From Candidatus Bathyarchaeota archaeon (GTDB lineage: Archaea > Thermoproteota > Bathyarchaeia > TCS64): a DNA stretch of 8,509 bases. Shown piece after piece: positions 6,130-8,509 of this stretch. Positions within the stretch are counted from its first letter, which is position 1, and each line of letters opens with the position of its first letter. The notes below the pieces were generated by a model. The model was not told the origin of the DNA, ran no database searches, and saw only the letters and a program-made list of their open reading frames with translations. The stretch is taken from the NCBI GenBank assembly GCA_014730055.1, contig WJIV01000141.1, positions 1 to 8,509 on the forward strand, read 5' to 3'. A program made the position numbers and the translations under genes.

Positions 6130-8509
6130 ATGTTCCTATACCTGCTTGCTATACGATTGACTGTACTCCTGATAGTATTTGTCTTTCTTGCTCTATCGAT
6201 AACAGTATATTTGACCCGGAAAAAGAATCAGGTTACAAAAAATGCTGAGGAACTGGAAAATGCATATTCGAGTTTCGTTGAAAAACTTAACAAGAATGAG
6301 TACATCTCAAAAAGAGACTTCTCAAAGTGGACAGCTGAAAGTAAGCCATATAGAAATTTAGTAAATGACTATGTTTATTTTAAAGATAGGGCAAATAATT
6401 GGGCGGACAAAGGCGGGTTCTTTAGCAATCAACTTCAGAACTATGTTGATCACTTTACTGTAGAAAAAAACCTGGAGAGTAAGATCAGATCCTTGAAGAA
6501 CGTCTTTGAGAATGGGAAAAACATTATTGATACTCGAAACGAGAGTTTTATAAATAATGAAATTATCGAACATTCAGATTTTTTCAGCAAATTGAGTAGT
6601 CATAAACTTACAGACAAACATAAAATAGCAATAATAGTAGATGAAGCTAATAATCTGGTCGTCTCAGCAGCAGGTTCTGAGGAAAATTCAGTGATCCTTG
6701 GAAAAATAGGTTATCTATTCAGAAAAAAAATTGTAGACCCTACTCAATTATTGATATTAACTTCGTTCAAAGAAGAAAAACTGGAATTAGAACAGTCAAT
6801 AGAAGAGCATCTCGAATGCTCAATTGAGGTTAAAACCTTCCGAGAACTGGCAACCGATATCGTTATCAATGAAGAACCCGTTCCGCAGATCGCTGAACCC
6901 TCCATAAACCCTAATACCCTGAAGAATTATATTGAGGGTTTTTTGAAGAATAGAATTCAGGATATCTCGTTCCTAAATCAGATGAACAGATACATTTTGT
7001 TTTACTTGACACCAATTGAATATAACGATAGAATAAGAACAGAAGAAGACTATCAAAATTATCTTTCGCGGGTTGAGCTTAAGACACTTAACGGAGATAG
7101 AGTTGATAGTATTGCTCAATTGGAGATAGCAAATTATCTATTATTGAACGGAATCGATTACGAGTATAAAAAAGAATATAATCTAAATACTAATGAATCA
7201 AGGTCTTATAGACCCGATTTTTATCTATCAGACTATAATACTTGGATCGAATATTTTAGAATAAACGAAAATAATGAGCCTTCGCATGAAGTAGCTGATA
7301 CAAATTATTTAATGGATATTGAATGGAAGAGAAATTTACACTTAGAAAGCTACACAGACCTTGTTGAGGTCTACGAGTTCGAGAAGGATAGAGGAAATCT
7401 TCTTGATAATTTAAGAGAGAAGCTAGATGTACGAGGAGTAAGATTCAAGAAGGTAGAATCAGAGGAGGTCTACAAAAAACTAGATAATCTAGGCCGTATG
7501 AAGGAGCTAGTTGGATTAATAGCTAAATTCCTAAATCTTTATGATGCCTCAGGGCTAGAAATCAACGAAATAAGAGATAAAATATATGGAAGTTTACATG
7601 AAGAGCGTTATGACGCTTTTCTAAAAATTTTTGAATTGATCTATGAAGATTACCTATCACACTTTAATGACAAAATAGGGGTTAATACATTACTCAGTCA
7701 AGCAACCAATCACATTATTGCAAGAAAATTCGAATCTCCTTATAAATATATAATTGTGAATAAATTTGAGGAAGTCTCCCAGAGTAAATTCAAATTACTA
7801 AGAGCATTGGTTGAAGCTGAAACGACTTTATTTTGTATAGGAGATGATTGGCAATCTATCGGTAGTTTATATGGTGCAGATCTATCAATAATGCTTAGGT
7901 TCGATAGTTATTTTGATCCACAAGAGAAAACTATTTTGAATAAGAGTTTTAGATTCAATAATAAGATATGTGATTTCACATCGAGTTTCATATCTAAGAA
8001 TCCCAAGCAGTACCAGAAGGATATGAAAGGGGTAGATAATTCTGTTGGTGAAATCAATCTTATCTGGTATGAGGACTTACATGAGGCCTTGAAGAAAACC
8101 ATCATGAAGCTACGTGAAAGTAAAAATGAGAGCATTCTTGTCATTGGCAGGTACGATGAAGAAGATTATGTAGATCTGGACTTTGATGTGATCCGTGTTG
8201 GGAACCTTTTAGAAGATCCGGAGATTGAAATAGAGTATTGTAAAGCTATAGAATCAAGAGGAAAAGTATCTGATCACGTCATAATTGCCGGAATGCGTTC
8301 TGGTAGACTAAGTTTTCCCTCTGAGATAGAGGACGACCCTATTCTCAATCTGGTCAGGGTAAGAAAAGAGGCTTATCCGTACGCTGAGGAGAGGAGGCTA
8401 TTTTACGTGGCGGCAACACGAGCTCGAAGAGGGATACATATTTTAGCTGACCGCTGTAATCCTTCTCCCTTCATAACTGAGATAAGAAATGAAGAATATG
8501 ATGTTCAAG
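6130..8509 (+). CDS. Membrane-anchored HelD/UvrD-like protein with degenerate ATPase motifs, 3' end cut
   Basis: 793 codons are open and the frame runs off the window. Residues 5-29 form one hydrophobic helix followed by RKK, so the rest should be cytoplasmic. Residues 35-155 match the helical N-terminal region of helicase IV-type SF1 proteins. From 160 the sequence follows HelD closely, yet Walker A, normally AGAGSGKT, is SAAGSEEN (179-186, Lys replaced by E185). The Q motif Gln is H164, and Walker B DExQD is NKFEE (544-548). Motif V TxHxSKG is KAIESRG (705-711). GDDWQSI (571-577), the motif IV arginine (R608) and motif VI ERRLFYVAATRAR (754-766) are kept. Residues about 316-450 insert a PD-(D/E)XK-like nuclease domain with RPDFYL (361-366) and E374. 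HelD-like C-terminal NPSPF is reached, so few residues are missing. It is probably a non-motor DNA- or protein-binding paralogue; ATPase activity is not expected. Confidence 0.87.
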   Translation, partial: MFLYLLAIRLTVLLIVFVFLALSITVYLTRKKNQVTKNAEELENAYSSFVEKLNKNEYISKRDFSKWTAESKPYRNLVNDYVYFKDRANNWADKGGFFSNQLQNYVDHFTVEKNLESKIRSLKNVFENGKNIIDTRNESFINNEIIEHSDFFSKLSSHKLTDKHKIAIIVDEANNLVVSAAGSEENSVILGKIGYLFRKKIVDPTQLLILTSFKEEKLELEQSIEEHLECSIEVKTFRELATDIVINEEPVPQIAEPSINPNTLKNYIEGFLKNRIQDISFLNQMNRYILFYLTPIEYNDRIRTEEDYQNYLSRVELKTLNGDRVDSIAQLEIANYLLLNGIDYEYKKEYNLNTNESRSYRPDFYLSDYNTWIEYFRINENNEPSHEVADTNYLMDIEWKRNLHLESYTDLVEVYEFEKDRGNLLDNLREKLDVRGVRFKKVESEEVYKKLDNLGRMKELVGLIAKFLNLYDASGLEINEIRDKIYGSLHEERYDAFLKIFELIYEDYLSHFNDKIGVNTLLSQATNHIIARKFESPYKYIIVNKFEEVSQSKFKLLRALVEAETTLFCIGDDWQSIGSLYGADLSIMLRFDSYFDPQEKTILNKSFRFNNKICDFTSSFISKNPKQYQKDMKGVDNSVGEINLIWYEDLHEALKKTIMKLRESKNESILVIGRYDEEDYVDLDFDVIRVGNLLEDPEIEIEYCKAIESRGKVSDHVIIAGMRSGRLSFPSEIEDDPILNLVRVRKEAYPYAEERRLFYVAATRARRGIHILADRCNPSPFITEIRNEEYDVQ

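Noticed and set aside
6358..6573. Minus-strand frame of 71 codons within the HelD-like gene
   Set aside because: It is antisense to a continuous 793-codon frame with recognisable helicase-family sequence, and has no domain or promoter.
6595..6760. Possibility that the broken Walker A is a sequencing frameshift
   Set aside because: The residues on both sides of GSEEN match the helicase family in the same frame, so an indel cannot account for the loss of GKT. Walker B and motif V are independently degenerate.

Overview
The window looks like a piece of an AT-rich archaeal chromosome. Most genes have a TATA-like element whose centre lies about 30-37 bases upstream of the start codon, with little or no leader and no Shine-Dalgarno, which is the archaeal leaderless arrangement. 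The only strong Shine-Dalgarno (GAGGTGA) sits before an internal cistron. Oligo-T tracts follow several stop codons, and Arg is written largely as AGA/AGG/CGA. The protein set (zinc-ribbon/coiled-coil protein, cytoplasmic receiver-GAF-histidine kinase, Wzx-like flippase) would fit a Bathyarchaeia-, Asgard- or euryarchaeal-type genome. The phylum cannot be fixed from the sequence alone.

Layout, left to right. 1-738 (minus) is the N-terminal half of a polysaccharide flippase, cut by the window edge. 888-2030 (plus) is a zinc-ribbon protein with a long acidic linker and a coiled-coil C-terminus; an 8-bp perfect inverted repeat lies directly in front of it. 2106-3242 (plus) is a 12-helix MFS transporter. 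3312-4091 (minus) is a membrane-anchored extracytoplasmic coiled-coil protein, convergent with the MFS gene. A 175-bp divergent promoter region with a 12-bp palindrome follows. 4267-4368 (plus) is a candidate 33-codon small gene, overlapped by 4364-6028 (plus), a REC-GAF-HisKA-HATPase kinase that has no ATG/GTG/TTG in reach of its receiver domain and probably starts at ATT. 6130-8509 (plus, C-terminus cut) is a membrane-anchored homologue of helicase IV (HelD/UvrD superfamily 1) with an inserted PD-(D/E)XK-like domain.

The most striking element is this last gene. Its frame is open for 793 codons and the overall HelD-like sequence is easy to follow, but the Q motif, Walker A, Walker B and motif V have all lost their key residues, whereas motifs IV and VI are kept. 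It reads as a membrane-tethered pseudo-helicase rather than a working motor. It carries its own promoter next to the kinase gene. The genes look mostly like separate transcription units, several with envelope or signalling roles; no single pathway linking all of them is visible. No tRNA, rRNA, CRISPR array or insertion sequence was seen.
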